DNA of 64,000 nt from an uncultured Bacteroidia bacterium (GTDB lineage: Bacteria > Bacteroidota > Bacteroidia > Bacteroidales > UBA932). The position numbers and the translations under genes are program-made. Positions within the stretch are counted from its first letter, which is position 1; every line of letters begins with the position of its first letter. The stretch covers positions 91,352 to 155,351 of the forward strand of contig CACZZF010000014.1 in NCBI GenBank assembly GCA_902785575.1. Direction: 5' to 3'. Shown piece by piece: positions 17,242 to 26,959 of this stretch. A model generated the notes under the pieces. The model saw nothing but the letters and a program-made list of their open reading frames with translations. It was not told the origin of the DNA and did no database searches.

Positions 17242-20200
17242 ACGACTTTAAAATATTTGACGGCATTTTCGAAGAGCGGTTGCTCAAGGTCGGCCTCGAT
17301 ATTCTTGAACAGGCCTTCCTCGTAACGCTCGCTGTGGCCCATCTTGCCAAGGATCTGGCCATTACGGCTGATTATACCTTCGATGGCGTAATATGATCCG
17401 TTCGGATTGTAAGGCGACTCCATGGTAGGCTCGTCAGTGATCGGATCCACATACTGGAACGCCACCTGGCCGTTTGTGAACAGTTCCTTAGCAAGCTCTT
17501 CATTCACGACGAATTTGCCCTCTCCGTGGCTGACTGGGATGGTATATTCGTCGCCAATGGTCATGCCTCTCAGCCAAGGTGAGTTGGTAGTGGCGACCCT
17601 TGTCGTCACCATCTGGGAAATATGACGGTTGATGTCGTTGCGGAATAGTGTGGGGGAGTCTTTGGTGACTTTCCCGAGTTCGCCGTAAGGAAGCAGACCG
17701 GACTTGACGAGGGCTTGGAAACCGTTGCATATTCCAAGAATAAGACCTCCTCTGGAGAGCAAATCCTTGATGGCGGAAGCTATCGCTTCGTTGTTAAGCA
17801 CGTTCGCTATGAACTTACCGCTTCCGTCCGGCTCGTCTCCGGCAGAGAAGCCGCCAGAGATCATAAAGATCTGGCATTCACGAATATTCTTGGCCATCTC
17901 ATCGATGGACTCGAACACGTCCTTATCGGTGAGGTTGCGGAAAACGCTTGTGCGCACCTCGGCACCGGCCTTCCTGAAGGCTTTAGCTGAATCGTAATCG
18001 CAGTTGGTACCCGGGAATACAGGCAGATAAGCCACTACCTTGTCCACGGCCGGACCTTTATATTCAAGATCCGATTTTTTGGCTTTGAATGGCTTGACTC
18101 CTTCCATTCCCTTTGGCATCAGCCGCTTGTGGGCCGATTCGCTGACGGCAGGGTAAACTTTCTCAAACAGGGAACCGTTGAAGTCCATGAGCTCGAATAT
18201 CGAGATTGAAGTCCCGTTGACACGGACGTTCCCGTCTTCTCCGGAAGTCACGTCTCCGATCAGTTCAGCGTTTTCGAAATCGACCTCTCCATCAGTCTCA
18301 ATCACTATTGAGCCGTAAGCGAGATTGAATAGGTCTTCCTCCGTAAGCTTCACATCGAAGCCGAAGGCGTTGCCGAAACTCATTTTGCAGAGCGCTTCGG
18401 CCACACCGCCGAATCCGACTGACCAAGCGGCCACAATGGTGCCGTCCTTGATCTTAGCGTTGATATTGTCCCAGTTCCTCTTCAGTTGCTCCACGTTCGG
18501 CATCTTGTTAGCTAAGGGAGTATGCCTGACGAGATAGAGCCGGTCGCCTTCCCATTTGAACTCAGGGGATATGACATTTCCGGTCTTGACCGGCGTTATT
18601 CCGAAGGCGATCAGGGTCGGGGGAACATGGATCGGACCATGCTCTGTCTCGAAGGATCCGCTCATGGAGTCTTTCCCTCCGATGGAAGGCAATCCGAAGG
18701 CTTCCTGCATCTTGAGAGCGCCTAAAAGAGCGGCGGTCGGCTTGCCCCATGTCAGAGGATCGGAAGTCATCCTTTCGAAATACTCCTGGCAGGAGAACCT
18801 CATGGTTTTCCAGTCTCCTCCTGCGGCGACAATCTTAGAGCAGGCCTCTACAAATGAATATGCGGCGCCATGGTAGGGGCTCCATTCACATAGGTCGGGG
18901 TTGAATCCGAAGGCCATCATGCTGGCCGTGTCAGTGAAACCGTCAACAGGAAGCTTCTGAACCGAGACCTGTGTCTCAGTGGTCTGCAACTCGCCGCCGA
19001 AAGGCATCAGGACTGTGGATCTGCCGATGGTGGAGTCAAACATCTCGATAAGGCCCTTCTGGCTTGTGACGTTAGGATCCTGGAGATTGGCGAACATCCT
19101 CTCTTTCAAGTTCTTCCCGGGGATTTCACGATAGAAGGGATCTATTCCCTCGACCGCTCCAATCACTGCTTTCGAGTAATGCTTCGCGCCAGCGCTGTCG
19201 ATAAAGTCCCTGCGGAGATCGACCACCAATTCTCCCTTGTTGTACATCCTCATCCTCTCGGTGTCAGTCACATCGGCGACATGCGTCACCTCGATATTCT
19301 CCGAGTGGCAATATTCCTTGAATATCTCCTCGTCCTTGGCCTCGATCACCACGGCCATTCTCTCTTGGGACTCGCTGATGGCCAGCTCCGTGGAGTTCAT
19401 GCCGCTGTACTTGACCGGCACCCTGTCGAGGTAGATGTCCAGCCCGGCTGTCAGTTCACCGATCGCGACCGACACGCCTCCGGCGCCGAAATCATTGGAT
19501 TTCTTTATTAAAGAAGTAACCTCCGGGCGGCGGAACAATCTCTCCAGTTTCCTCTCCTCCGGTGGGTTTCCTTTCTGGACCTCGCTTCCGCAGGTCTCCA
19601 GTGACTCCTCGGTGTGTTCTTTTGATGAGCCGGTGGCTCCTCCGATTCCGTCACGGCCGGTCCTTCCGCCGAGCATCAGCACCACATCGCCAGGTTTCGG
19701 GCTCTCCCTCCTGACATTGGAGGCTTTGACCGCGCCGACAACAGCTCCAACCTCCATTCTCTTGGCTGTGTAGCCTTCATGGAATAACTCCCTGACATGG
19801 GTCGTCGCAAGTCCGATCTGGTTACCGTAGCTGGAATATCCCTGGGCGGCCTTGCGGGTGATAACCTTTTGTGGAAGTTTTCCAGGAATCGTCTCAGCGA
19901 CAGGCTTGTAGATGTCTCCGGCACCGGTGACTCGCATTGCCTGATAGACATAGGAGCGTCCGGAAAGTGGATCCCTAATGGCTCCGCCTAGGCAGGTGGC
20001 CGCACCTCCGAAGGGCTCGATTTCGGTAGGGTGGTTGTGAGTTTCGTTTTTGAACATCAACAACCATCGTTGTTGATGTTCATCCACCCCCCTGCACCCC
20101 CCAGGGGGATTGAGGGGCGTTCCCCTCAAACTCCCTGCGTCGCTTCGCTCCGAGTTGTCAGAATCAAAGGGGGTCACATCGACGTCAATGAATATGCTGC

Positions 20201-21077
20201 AGGCGTTGTTTTCCTCACTCACCTCCATGTCATCAAGTTTGCCAGCTTTCCTGAGATACTTGGCGCCTATCGTCGCCATATCCATGAGGTTCAACCCCTT
20301 GCCTTCCCGGCCGAGATCTTTCCTCATCTTAAGATAGAGGCTCATAGTTCCGTCAATGTCCTCCTTGATAAAGGAGTCTTCAACAGCAATATCCTCCAGT
20401 TCAGTGGTGAAAGTAGTGTGACGGCAATGGTCGCTCCAATAGGTATCGAGAATCCTGAGCTCAGTCTCATTGGGATCCCTACCCTCGGCGGTGAAATAGG
20501 TTCTCACTTCCTTGAGGTCGTCCTCATTCATGGCGAGTCCCATCTTCTTCCGGTAGGGCGTGAGATCCTCATCGGTCATATTCCTGAATCCCTCTAACAG
20601 AGGAACTTCCTTGACAGCCGCATGCTCCGTGTCGGACAGTTTCGAGAGGTCTTTCTCTCTTGATTCCACAGGATTTATCACGTAGTGACGGATCTTATCC
20701 AGGACTTCGTCACTGGCGTCATCGTCAACTATGATCAACTTGGAACTTTTGATCGCTATGTCAGCCTTGGGGTCAATCAGATGGACACAATCCACGGCCG
20801 ATGCCGCTCTCTGGTCAAACTGTCCGGGCAGGAATTCCACAGCGATGTATTTCGACAAATCGACAGAATCCGTGACCTGATCTGTGACTATCTCGCCGAA
20901 CACGCTGTAGCGGCTTTTCTCAAGCAGTTCCGGAGTGAAGCCGAACAAGTCATAAACATTTAGCAGCCGAAGCTTCTTCAGCTTCAGCTGCAGATTCTCA
21001 TTCAGTTCCGCCAGGAGACTGGCTGCCTCCACTTGGAATTCAGGATATTTCTCGACAAATATTCGATAGGAGCCCAT
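17238..21077 (-). CDS. purL: Phosphoribosylformylglycinamidine synthase, single-chain form
   Basis: Fourth step of purine synthesis: converts FGAR to FGAM using glutamine and ATP. 1279 residues in the usual order: N-terminal PurS-like region, linker, two AIR synthase-type halves ([41 protein letters not shown]), and a C-terminal class I glutaminase with [18 protein letters not shown] (nucleophile Cys) and a His-Gly-Glu (PVSHGEGKF). Between residues about 300 and 335, just before [10 protein letters not shown], lies an extra Gly/Pro/Ser/Arg-rich segment encoded by a palindromic repeat (20096-20165); related PurL proteins normally run straight through here. The gene overlaps cysS by 4 bases. 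Confidence 0.97.
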   Translation of the reverse strand: MGSYRIFVEKYPEFQVEAASLLAELNENLQLKLKKLRLLNVYDLFGFTPELLEKSRYSVFGEIVTDQVTDSVDLSKYIAVEFLPGQFDQRAASAVDCVHLIDPKADIAIKSSKLIIVDDDASDEVLDKIRHYVINPVESREKDLSKLSDTEHAAVKEVPLLEGFRNMTDEDLTPYRKKMGLAMNEDDLKEVRTYFTAEGRDPNETELRILDTYWSDHCRHTTFTTELEDIAVEDSFIKEDIDGTMSLYLKMRKDLGREGKGLNLMDMATIGAKYLRKAGKLDDMEVSEENNACSIFIDVDVTPFDSDNSERSDAGSLRGTPLNPPGGCRGVDEHQQRWLLMFKNETHNHPTEIEPFGGAATCLGGAIRDPLSGRSYVYQAMRVTGAGDIYKPVAETIPGKLPQKVITRKAAQGYSSYGNQIGLATTHVRELFHEGYTAKRMEVGAVVGAVKASNVRRESPKPGDVVLMLGGRTGRDGIGGATGSSKEHTEESLETCGSEVQKGNPPEERKLERLFRRPEVTSLIKKSNDFGAGGVSVAIGELTAGLDIYLDRVPVKYSGMNSTELAISESQERMAVVIEAKDEEIFKEYCHSENIEVTHVADVTDTERMRMYNKGELVVDLRRDFIDSAGAKHYSKAVIGAVEGIDPFYREIPGKNLKERMFANLQDPNVTSQKGLIEMFDSTIGRSTVLMPFGGELQTTETQVSVQKLPVDGFTDTASMMAFGFNPDLCEWSPYHGAAYSFVEACSKIVAAGGDWKTMRFSCQEYFERMTSDPLTWGKPTAALLGALKMQEAFGLPSIGGKDSMSGSFETEHGPIHVPPTLIAFGITPVKTGNVISPEFKWEGDRLYLVRHTPLANKMPNVEQLKRNWDNINAKIKDGTIVAAWSVGFGGVAEALCKMSFGNAFGFDVKLTEEDLFNLAYGSIVIETDGEVDFENAELIGDVTSGEDGNVRVNGTSISIFELMDFNGSLFEKVYPAVSESAHKRLMPKGMEGVKPFKAKKSDLEYKGPAVDKVVAYLPVFPGTNCDYDSAKAFRKAGAEVRTSVFRNLTDKDVFESIDEMAKNIRECQIFMISGGFSAGDEPDGSGKFIANVLNNEAIASAIKDLLSRGGLILGICNGFQALVKSGLLPYGELGKVTKDSPTLFRNDINRHISQMVTTRVATTNSPWLRGMTIGDEYTIPVSHGEGKFVVNEELAKELFTNGQVAFQYVDPITDEPTMESPYNPNGSYYAIEGIISRNGQILGKMGHSERYEEGLFKNIEADLEQPLFENAVKYFKVV
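20085..20170. repeat. Palindromic repeat element inserted in frame in purL
   Basis: Contains TGAGGGGCGTTCCCCTCA (20111-20128) followed by AACTCCC and a CGCTTCGCTCCGAG arm. The 25 bases from 20111 match the element behind the tRNA gene (26781 and 26862) with one difference. The insert keeps the purL frame open and encodes roughly [20 protein letters not shown]. Confidence 0.8.
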
Positions 21078-21086
21078 TATCGTTTA

Positions 21087-21611
21087 TTAAAAGTTAAATG
21101 AAAGTCCGAATCCACCCGAGTTGGTCGGACCGAGGTTCAAGGAATATGATTTCCTAACGGAAGGGTCTGTGTTATAAGTTTTCGCGAGGTTTCCCAGCCT
21201 GACCCAGCCTCCAAAGTCCATCGCCGCGCCAACCAGCGCGCAAATCCCACCGATGATTATCGAAGGGTCTTTGTAAAACCTGATGTTCGCATCCCTGTAA
21301 AGCGTGATGATAACAATGTCGGTGGCCATGTATGAGATTCCGAGCATCCACAAGTATTGGCCGTAATCCTGCAGGATCTTGGCACCCCTGTATTTTCTCC
21401 AGAAATCTCCCGTGACATCGCTGGTGAGAAGGTATTCGTTGGATTCGGAGAAGATCAGGTTCCCATGGAACCTCATCAGTTCCCCTTTCCCCTCTCTGAT
21501 GGTGGTCATCTTGGAGGGGAAAAGTTCTCCTGATTGGACGGTATCCTTGTTCTGGGCGAAAACGCAAGCTGATCCCAGGAGCGCGATCGCCAGGACTATT
21601 AACCTTCGCAT
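21087..21611 (-). CDS. Small exported protein, probably membrane-associated, unknown function
   Basis: 174 residues with a Sec signal peptide (MRRLIVLAIALLGSACVFAQ). Two moderately hydrophobic segments follow (YLWMLGISYMATDIVIITLY about 85-105; SIIIGGICALVGAAMDFGG about 117-135), and the end (GPTNSGGFGLSFNF) looks like a closing beta strand of an outer membrane protein. Family not recognised. It is 9 bases ahead of purL and 9 bases after the next gene, so it is in the same leftward unit. Confidence 0.7.
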   Translation of the reverse strand: MRRLIVLAIALLGSACVFAQNKDTVQSGELFPSKMTTIREGKGELMRFHGNLIFSESNEYLLTSDVTGDFWRKYRGAKILQDYGQYLWMLGISYMATDIVIITLYRDANIRFYKDPSIIIGGICALVGAAMDFGGWVRLGNLAKTYNTDPSVRKSYSLNLGPTNSGGFGLSFNF

Positions 21612-21620
21612 GATAGCGGA

Positions 21621-22205
21621 TTAGAATTTAGGGACATCAAAGACCTGGGGCAGCACCATCGCATCCTCCTTGAACTCGGTGGCGACGGCTGTGACAGCCA
21701 TACCGCTGATGTCAGTGACTGATTTAAGGGCGAAACCCTTGTAGCACCAGACTTTCATCTTGGCTTTCATCCCCTGGGCTTCTGTCTCCATCGTGAAAAC
21801 GTCGCAATCCAATCCGAGGAATTTCTCCTTGCCGACAGACTGGATATTATACTTTGCCTTAACCTCATCAGTGAGATCGTTGAAGTTAGGCTGGTCAGCC
21901 GCATTGACATCCAGTTCTTGGACTTGTTTCATCGTGTAGTTGACAGACCAGTTCTTACCATCCTTGGAGATGGTTCCGGTCTCCATACTTCCCATGCCGG
22001 GGATATCCAGCTTCATCTTCTGGCACTCCTTGGCACCATAGTCATCGATGTAGGCTGTGGACTCGACTTTCTGGCCCATCATATCGGTAGAGATCTTAAC
22101 GATGGCGGACTTGAATCCATATTTCTTCACGGCTTCCTTGTCCTGGGCGGTGAGACCCAGCGATACCAGTATCAACAGGCTGGCGAACAAAAACTTGGTT
22201 TTCAT
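21621..22205 (-). CDS. Secreted protein, paralogue of the next gene, unknown function
   Basis: 194 residues starting MKTKFLFASLLILVSLGLTAQ, a Sec signal peptide cleaved near residue 20. The mature part shares the layout of its neighbour: KKYGFKSAI, (T/S)AYIDDYGA, SVNYTMK, a late CDVFTMET-type strand, MKVWCYKGF and LKSVTD. The pair arose by tandem duplication. Pattern resembles small periplasmic beta proteins of the DUF4412 kind, but I cannot confirm that. No catalytic motif seen. Confidence 0.75.
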   Translation of the reverse strand: MKTKFLFASLLILVSLGLTAQDKEAVKKYGFKSAIVKISTDMMGQKVESTAYIDDYGAKECQKMKLDIPGMGSMETGTISKDGKNWSVNYTMKQVQELDVNAADQPNFNDLTDEVKAKYNIQSVGKEKFLGLDCDVFTMETEAQGMKAKMKVWCYKGFALKSVTDISGMAVTAVATEFKEDAMVLPQVFDVPKF

Positions 22206-22227
22206 CTTGATAAGTCGCTAAGTTGTT

Positions 22228-22824
22228 TTATTTCTTTTTCTTGGTTTTGTAATCAGGAATCTCAAGCACATCTTGAGGAATATCAACATTTTCCTCGAAA
22301 GAGGTTACCTCGGTAGTGACTTTGAATATGCCCGTATCGGTCTCGCTTTTCATTGGATAACCTTTATAGATCCATACAGTCATCGTGGCAGGAGCTCCAT
22401 TATAGTCTGTGTCAAGAATATATACAACACATTTCTTGCCTAGAACCGAATCCTCGGCCAATTCTTTCATGTTGTATTTCTCTTTTTCAGCGGCGGTGGG
22501 GTTTAGGAAATCCGGCTGCTCGATGGCATCAGCCACCTCAATCTTCTTCGATGTGTAGTTTACAGTGTAGGATTTGCCGTCCCTAACGATAGTGGCGCTC
22601 TTCACGTTTCCTTTGAGGGGAACATTCATCTCAACCACTTGGCTGGTCTGTGCTCCGTAATTATCCACGTAAGCTGTCGACTCTATAGTCCTGCCAAGAA
22701 GCTCAGTGTTGATCGTGGCGATGGCGGATTTGAATCCATATTTCTTCACAATGGCACTCTCTTGGGCGTAGGCTCCAAAAGTAACCATCAGCAACAGGCT
22801 GGCGAACAAATATTTGACTTTCAT
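22228..22824 (-). CDS. Secreted protein, tandem paralogue, unknown function
   Basis: About 198 residues from the ATG at 22824 (MKVKYLFASLLLMVTFGAYAQ, a clean signal peptide); an ATG at 22860 would put twelve charged residues ahead of it and overlap nagB. Shares KKYGFKSAIA, STAYVDNYGAQ, VNYTSKK, VWIYKGYPMKS with the downstream copy. Ends in a lysine run (KTKKKK). Role unknown; the two copies could bind a common surface ligand. Confidence 0.75.
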   Translation of the reverse strand: MKVKYLFASLLLMVTFGAYAQESAIVKKYGFKSAIATINTELLGRTIESTAYVDNYGAQTSQVVEMNVPLKGNVKSATIVRDGKSYTVNYTSKKIEVADAIEQPDFLNPTAAEKEKYNMKELAEDSVLGKKCVVYILDTDYNGAPATMTVWIYKGYPMKSETDTGIFKVTTEVTSFEENVDIPQDVLEIPDYKTKKKK

Positions 22825-22837
22825 CTTTGTTTTATAA

Positions 22838-23632
22838 TTATCTGTTTTCAGCCTCTTCAACGGCTTTGAAATATTTATAGGAATTGACCTTCAATTCTCC
22901 GGCGGCGGGTTCGTCAAGGACAACAATCCCGTTCTCATGAAGCTGGAGCGCTGAAAGCGTAACATAATGACTTACAGAACCTTCCACTGCCTGGGCAACG
23001 ACTCTTGCTTTCTTGCTTCCGAAAGCGAGGATAAGGACCTCAGCAGCGTCACATACGGTCGCGACACCGACAGACATCGCTTGCTTAGGCACCTGGCTGG
23101 TGTCTCCGCCGAAGAATCTCGAGTTGACCTCGATTGTGTCCTGGGTCAAAGTGACAACCCTGGTCCTGGAGTTGATTGAAGAGAAGGGCTCGTTGAAAGC
23201 CAGATGTCCATCTTCACCGACGCCTCCAAGGAAAAGGTCGATTCCGCCGGCGGCGAGGATAGCGTTCTCGTAATCAGCGCACTCCTTGTCAAGATCGGGT
23301 GCGTTTCCGTTAAGGATATGGATGTTTCCCGCAGGGATGTCGATCTTGTCGAACAGGTTCTTGTACATGAAACTATGGTAGCTCTCGGGATGCTTCTCCG
23401 GGATGCCGACATATTCGTCCATATTGAAAGTGATGACGTTCTTGAACGATACTTCCCCCGCCTCGCACATGCGAACAAGCTCGGCGTAGGTGTCCAGAGG
23501 AGTTGATCCGGTGGGCAGGCCAAGAACAAAAGGATCATCTGTCAGTTCCGCTTTAGCCTTGATGGCATCAGCGATGTGGTGAGCCGCCCAAATGGAGGCT
23601 TCTTTTTTGCTGTCTCTGATTATTACTCTCAT
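22838..23632 (-). CDS. nagB: Glucosamine-6-phosphate deaminase
   Basis: Converts glucosamine-6-phosphate to fructose-6-phosphate and ammonia. About 264 residues from the ATG at 23632 (MRVIIRDSKKEAS), the normal NagB start; ATG 23641 is also in frame. Motifs: LGLPTGSTPLDTYAEL (phosphate binding), FNMDEYVG (general base Asp), GGVGEDGHLAFNEP (His/Glu of the active site) and SRFFGGDTSQVPKQAMSVGV. Full family length. Directly downstream of the NagB-PIG-L fusion gene, so both belong to one amino-sugar unit. Confidence 0.95.
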   Translation of the reverse strand: MRVIIRDSKKEASIWAAHHIADAIKAKAELTDDPFVLGLPTGSTPLDTYAELVRMCEAGEVSFKNVITFNMDEYVGIPEKHPESYHSFMYKNLFDKIDIPAGNIHILNGNAPDLDKECADYENAILAAGGIDLFLGGVGEDGHLAFNEPFSSINSRTRVVTLTQDTIEVNSRFFGGDTSQVPKQAMSVGVATVCDAAEVLILAFGSKKARVVAQAVEGSVSHYVTLSALQLHENGIVVLDEPAAGELKVNSYKYFKAVEEAENR

Positions 23633-23641
23633 GATTATCAA

Positions 23642-25621
23642 TTATTTCAGTTTAAGGAATACTTCTATTGCCTGATATTCGGCCATGCCTAACTCATCAT
23701 AGAGTTTGGCTGTGTTCTGAGTGCGCTCCTCGGCCCTCTGCCAGAATTCCCTCGGGTCGTCTCCCGGGAAGGGAACGATGTCCTTCTGGGAAAGGTGACG
23801 GAATATGGCGTGGCGTTTCTCCACGACCTCGTCGGGGCTGAGCGGAACGGCCATATCGACCCTCCAGAGTTCCCACTCCATCCAGGCTCCTCTGTAAAGC
23901 CAGATCGTGGTATTGTCCAGCCAGTCATTACCCTCTTCCTTGAGTTGCTCGATGGCCTCCAGGGCGGCTTCAGTGCAGACCCTGTGAGTTCCATGGGGAT
24001 CAGCCAGGTCTCCGGCCATGTAGATTTGGTCGGGCTTTACTTCCTTTATCAAAGCCTTGATTATATCAAGGTCAGCTTGTGTGCGAGGAAGTTTGGCTAC
24101 GCCGCCTGACTCGTAGAACGGCAGGTTGAGGAAGTGGACATTGGTGTTGTCGTTGAGCCCGAAACTCCTGACCGCTGAGCGGGCCTCGCTCCTTCGGATC
24201 GCGGCCTTGATAGCGAGCAGTTCCTTTGGCTCCGGCGCTCCAGGTCTCTTCGCTCCGATTATTGCCTTGACCTCATCGAACTTGTCTCCGAAACCAAGCT
24301 GCTTGGCCGCGTCCATGTGTTGCAAGACCACATCGTCATGGACAGCCAGGTCACCGGAAGTCTCATAAGCGACATGAACATCATGACCTTGATGGACAAG
24401 GCGGATGAATGTTCCACCCATTGAGATCACATCATCATCCGGGTGGGGAGAGAAAACAATGACTTTCTTTGGGAAAGGAGTTGATTTGACAGGCCTTGTC
24501 GAGTCGTCAGCGTTGGGCTTGCCGCCTGGCCACCCTGTGATGGTGTGCTGGAACTCGTTGAAAATGTCGATGTTAATCTTGTCATAAGGCCCGAAAAGTT
24601 CGAGAAGCTCGCTGAGGGAGTTCTCAAGGTAGTCTTTCTGGGTGAGTTTGAGGATGGGTTTGTGAACCTTCTCACACAACCATACGACTGCCTTACGGAT
24701 TAGTTTCGGAGTCCAGTCGCACGGTCCGACCGTCCAAGGAGCGACAATCCTCGTCAACAGGGAGGCGGACATCTCATCGGTGTAGAAACTGACATTGTCA
24801 TGTCTCTGCAGATAAGAAGCCGGGCAGGATGGATCAATCCTTGACTCCACAACGCTCTTGACCGACTCCGCTTTGTCCTCACCCCAAGCCATCAGGATTA
24901 TCTTGTGGGAAGTCATCATAGTCCCGATACCCATGGTGATGGCGGACTTGGGAGTGACAGCGACGTCTCCGTTGAAGTTGCGGGCTTGGATTTTCCTGGA
25001 TCGATAGGAGAGGGGGACCAATCTGGTCCGGCTTTTTTCCGCGGAACCGGCCTCATTGAATCCGATCTGACCTCCCTTGCCGACCCCTATTACTAGCAAG
25101 TCAAGACCCCTGGCCGCCTTGTCGAATTCGGCGCAATAGTCTGAGACTTTCGCTTGAGGGATGGTTCCGTCAGGAATATGAACATTTTCCGGCTTGACGT
25201 CTACAAGATCCAGGAATACCCTGTGTAGCTTATTGTTGCGGCTTTGGGGGGAATCATTCTCGCAAGGATAGTATTCGTCAATGGAATAAATCTCGACATT
25301 ACGGAATGAAACTATACCGGCTTTATTCAACTCGGCCAGTCTCTTGTAGAGCAGTGTGGGAGTAATTCCTGTGGAAAGTCCGAGTTTGAAGGGCCTGGTG
25401 ATGGCGTCCGCCTCATGTTCGTTGATCGCGTCAACAATGATTCGAGCCACTTTGTCACTTCCGGAAGCGGCGTCGTCAGAAATCTCGGTGGTAATTCTCT
25501 CGTGGGAATGCAAGATGCCTTTTGGCAGGTTGCTCTCTATCAGGCCACCGTCTTTAGGTAAAGAAAAATGTTTCACGTTAGAGTCTATTATAATCGATCT
25601 CGAAAGTGTTTCCGTGCTCAA
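23642..25621 (-). CDS. NagB-like deaminase domain fused to PIG-L deacetylase domain
   Basis: 659 residues. Residues about 50-300 resemble glucosamine-6-phosphate deaminase/isomerase (GLSTGITPTLLYKRL, SIDEYYPC, GVGKGGQIGFNEAG), although the usual GEDGH is GKGGQ, so deaminase activity is doubtful. From about residue 385 a PIG-L deacetylase domain follows with FSPHPDDDVISMGG, the metal-binding HPDD motif, and a later DPHGTHR. Such fusions are known in Bacteroidetes beside nagB; a role in deacetylating an N-acetylglucosamine derivative is plausible. The start at 25621 overlaps the upstream protease gene by 44 bases; a later non-ATG start (for example the GTG at residue 16) may be the true one. 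Confidence 0.88.
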   Translation of the reverse strand: MSTETLSRSIIIDSNVKHFSLPKDGGLIESNLPKGILHSHERITTEISDDAASGSDKVARIIVDAINEHEADAITRPFKLGLSTGITPTLLYKRLAELNKAGIVSFRNVEIYSIDEYYPCENDSPQSRNNKLHRVFLDLVDVKPENVHIPDGTIPQAKVSDYCAEFDKAARGLDLLVIGVGKGGQIGFNEAGSAEKSRTRLVPLSYRSRKIQARNFNGDVAVTPKSAITMGIGTMMTSHKIILMAWGEDKAESVKSVVESRIDPSCPASYLQRHDNVSFYTDEMSASLLTRIVAPWTVGPCDWTPKLIRKAVVWLCEKVHKPILKLTQKDYLENSLSELLELFGPYDKINIDIFNEFQHTITGWPGGKPNADDSTRPVKSTPFPKKVIVFSPHPDDDVISMGGTFIRLVHQGHDVHVAYETSGDLAVHDDVVLQHMDAAKQLGFGDKFDEVKAIIGAKRPGAPEPKELLAIKAAIRRSEARSAVRSFGLNDNTNVHFLNLPFYESGGVAKLPRTQADLDIIKALIKEVKPDQIYMAGDLADPHGTHRVCTEAALEAIEQLKEEGNDWLDNTTIWLYRGAWMEWELWRVDMAVPLSPDEVVEKRHAIFRHLSQKDIVPFPGDDPREFWQRAEERTQNTAKLYDELGMAEYQAIEVFLKLK

Positions 25622-26435
25622 GGTCTCCGTAGGTCATGCCTTTCTTGAGCCAGTTGTAACGCTGCTGGGCCGTTCCGTGGGTGAAGGACTCGGAGACCAC
25701 ATATCCTTGGGACTTCTTCTGGAGATAGTCGTCACCGATCTTCGAGGCGCAATCCAGGGCTTTCTCGATGTCGCCGGGCTCGATGGAACGGAAACGGGCG
25801 TTGTCATTATTTGCCCAGACTCCTGCATAGTAGTCGGCGAGAAGCTCCAGCCTTACGCTCCACTGGTTAGCGACAGCCTTGCTGGACTGGTTCATCTTCT
25901 GGTGGGCCTTGTTAAGGGTGCCGAGGAGATATTCGACATGGTGGCCAACCTCATGGGCTATGACATAAGCATAAGCCAAATCACCGTCTGCCCCGATCTG
26001 CCTCTTCATAGTTGAGAGAAAGCTGAGGTCGAGATACACAGTCTGGTCAGCTGAACAGTAGAAAGGCCCAACCTGTGAGTTGGCGGTACCGCAACCGGAA
26101 GAGGTTGTTCCTGTATAGAGAACCATCTTTGGCGGCTGATACTGGTAGCTATATTTCGCGAACTGGGCGGTCCAAATGTCCTCGGTGCCGGCCAGGATCT
26201 TTTTCGCGAATGACGCGAGTTCCTGCTCCTCAGCAGAGAAAGTCACATCTTCCGTCTGCTCGGTTTGTTGCATGGTTCCAGCCTGCTGGAGTACCGATGT
26301 TGGATCTCCTCCAAGAAGCATAACGATCAAGGCGATGATGATGGCGCCTCCTCCGAGGCCACCTGCGATGGCTCCACCGCTCACTCCGCGGCGGTCTTCG
26401 ACGTTCGTGCTTTCACGTCTTCCTTCAAGTCTCAT
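25578..26435 (-). CDS. YpfJ-type neutral zinc metallopeptidase
   Basis: 285 residues beginning MRLEGRRESTNVEDRRG, the characteristic R-x-S-x-N-V-E-D-R-R-G opening, then one membrane segment (about 30-42), a low-complexity linker and a protease domain with HEVGHHVEYLLG (zinc ligands His161, His165). The ending (SFTHGTAQQRYNWLKKG) is typical. Substrate unknown for the family. First gene of the long leftward run; upstream lies a gene-free gap before the tRNA. Confidence 0.92.
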   Translation of the reverse strand: MRLEGRRESTNVEDRRGVSGGAIAGGLGGGAIIIALIVMLLGGDPTSVLQQAGTMQQTEQTEDVTFSAEEQELASFAKKILAGTEDIWTAQFAKYSYQYQPPKMVLYTGTTSSGCGTANSQVGPFYCSADQTVYLDLSFLSTMKRQIGADGDLAYAYVIAHEVGHHVEYLLGTLNKAHQKMNQSSKAVANQWSVRLELLADYYAGVWANNDNARFRSIEPGDIEKALDCASKIGDDYLQKKSQGYVVSESFTHGTAQQRYNWLKKGMTYGDLEHGNTFEIDYNRL

Positions 26436-26571
26436 ATTGCGTTCTAATTAAGGGTTAACATATTCTTGATATATCTTCGGATATATCATCTTACAAATAT
26501 AATCAGTTTTTCCATCAATATGCACACCGAGCCGATTCCTTTTGCCCTGTCCTTAACTTTTGCTTTGACAT

Positions 26572-26602
26572 TTTGCATTTTAAAGGAAAATAGATAAATT
26601 TG
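26572..26602 (+). promoter_or_regulatory. tRNA-Leu promoter (TTTG-N19-TAAATTTG)
   Basis: TTTG at 26572-26575 and an exact -7 element TAAATTTG at 26595-26602, 19 bases apart. Transcription would begin about ten bases before the tRNA. Confidence 0.75.
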
Positions 26603-26617
26603 CAGCCCATCTACTTT

Positions 26618-26701
26618 GCCCGAGTGGCGGAATGGTAGACGCGTTGGACTCAAAATCCAATGTCCTTTAAAGACGTGTGGGTTCGATTCCCACCTCGGGC
26701 A
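26618..26701 (+). tRNA. tRNA-Leu (anticodon CAA)
   Basis: 84 bases. The acceptor GCCCGAG (26618-26624) pairs with CTCGGGC (26694-26700), followed by discriminator A. The anticodon arm TTGGA-CTCAAAA-TCCAA places CAA at positions 34-36. A long variable arm (TGTCCTTTAAAGACG) and T loop GGTTCGATTCC agree with a class II leucine tRNA. CCA is not encoded. The gene is single. Confidence 0.96.
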
Positions 26702-26739
26702 CGATAAAAGCCAGGCATTTCGCCTGGCTTTTATCGTGC
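26699..26739 (+). terminator. Long perfect hairpin overlapping the tRNA 3' end
   Basis: GCACGATAAAAGCCAGGC (26699-26716) is the exact reverse complement of 26722-26739 over a five-base ATTTC loop: an 18-pair stem. The inner seven pairs plus the TTTT within the right arm would do for a terminator, but the full stem reaches into the last bases of the tRNA and exceeds what termination needs. Confidence 0.6.
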
Positions 26740-26959
26740 CTTTTCGGCCGCATGACGTGGCCCGGGCCCTTTTTATTCATTGAGGGGCGTACCCCTCAAA
26801 CTCCCCTAGTCGGCCTTCGGCCTCCGATGCCATGTTTTTGGCCCGGGCCCTTTTTATTCATTGAGGGGCGTACCCCTCAAACTCCCCTAGTCGGCCTTCG
26901 GCCTCCGATGCCATGTTTTTTGCCTGGCTTTTATCGTGCCTTTTCGGCCGCATGACGTG
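26722..26959. repeat. 38-base direct repeats flanking a tandem 81-base repeat
   Basis: The 38 bases at 26722-26759 recur identically at 26922-26959, exactly 200 bases on. Between them an 81-base unit is present twice without change (26759-26839 and 26840-26920). The unit holds CCCGGGCCC, TGAGGGGCGTACCCCTCA and CGGCCTTCGGCC palindromes, and its TGAGGGG part matches the insert in purL. Short open frames across it are repeat-derived and not genes. Confidence 0.9.

Noticed and set aside
26759..26920. Tandem 81-base repeats as a CRISPR array
   Set aside because: The units are adjacent with no unique spacers and are full of palindromes; no CRISPR array is visible anywhere in the window.
26677..26955. 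Open frame across the repeats behind the tRNA
   Set aside because: It starts inside the tRNA and translates the 81-base tandem unit twice; it is repeat sequence, not a gene.
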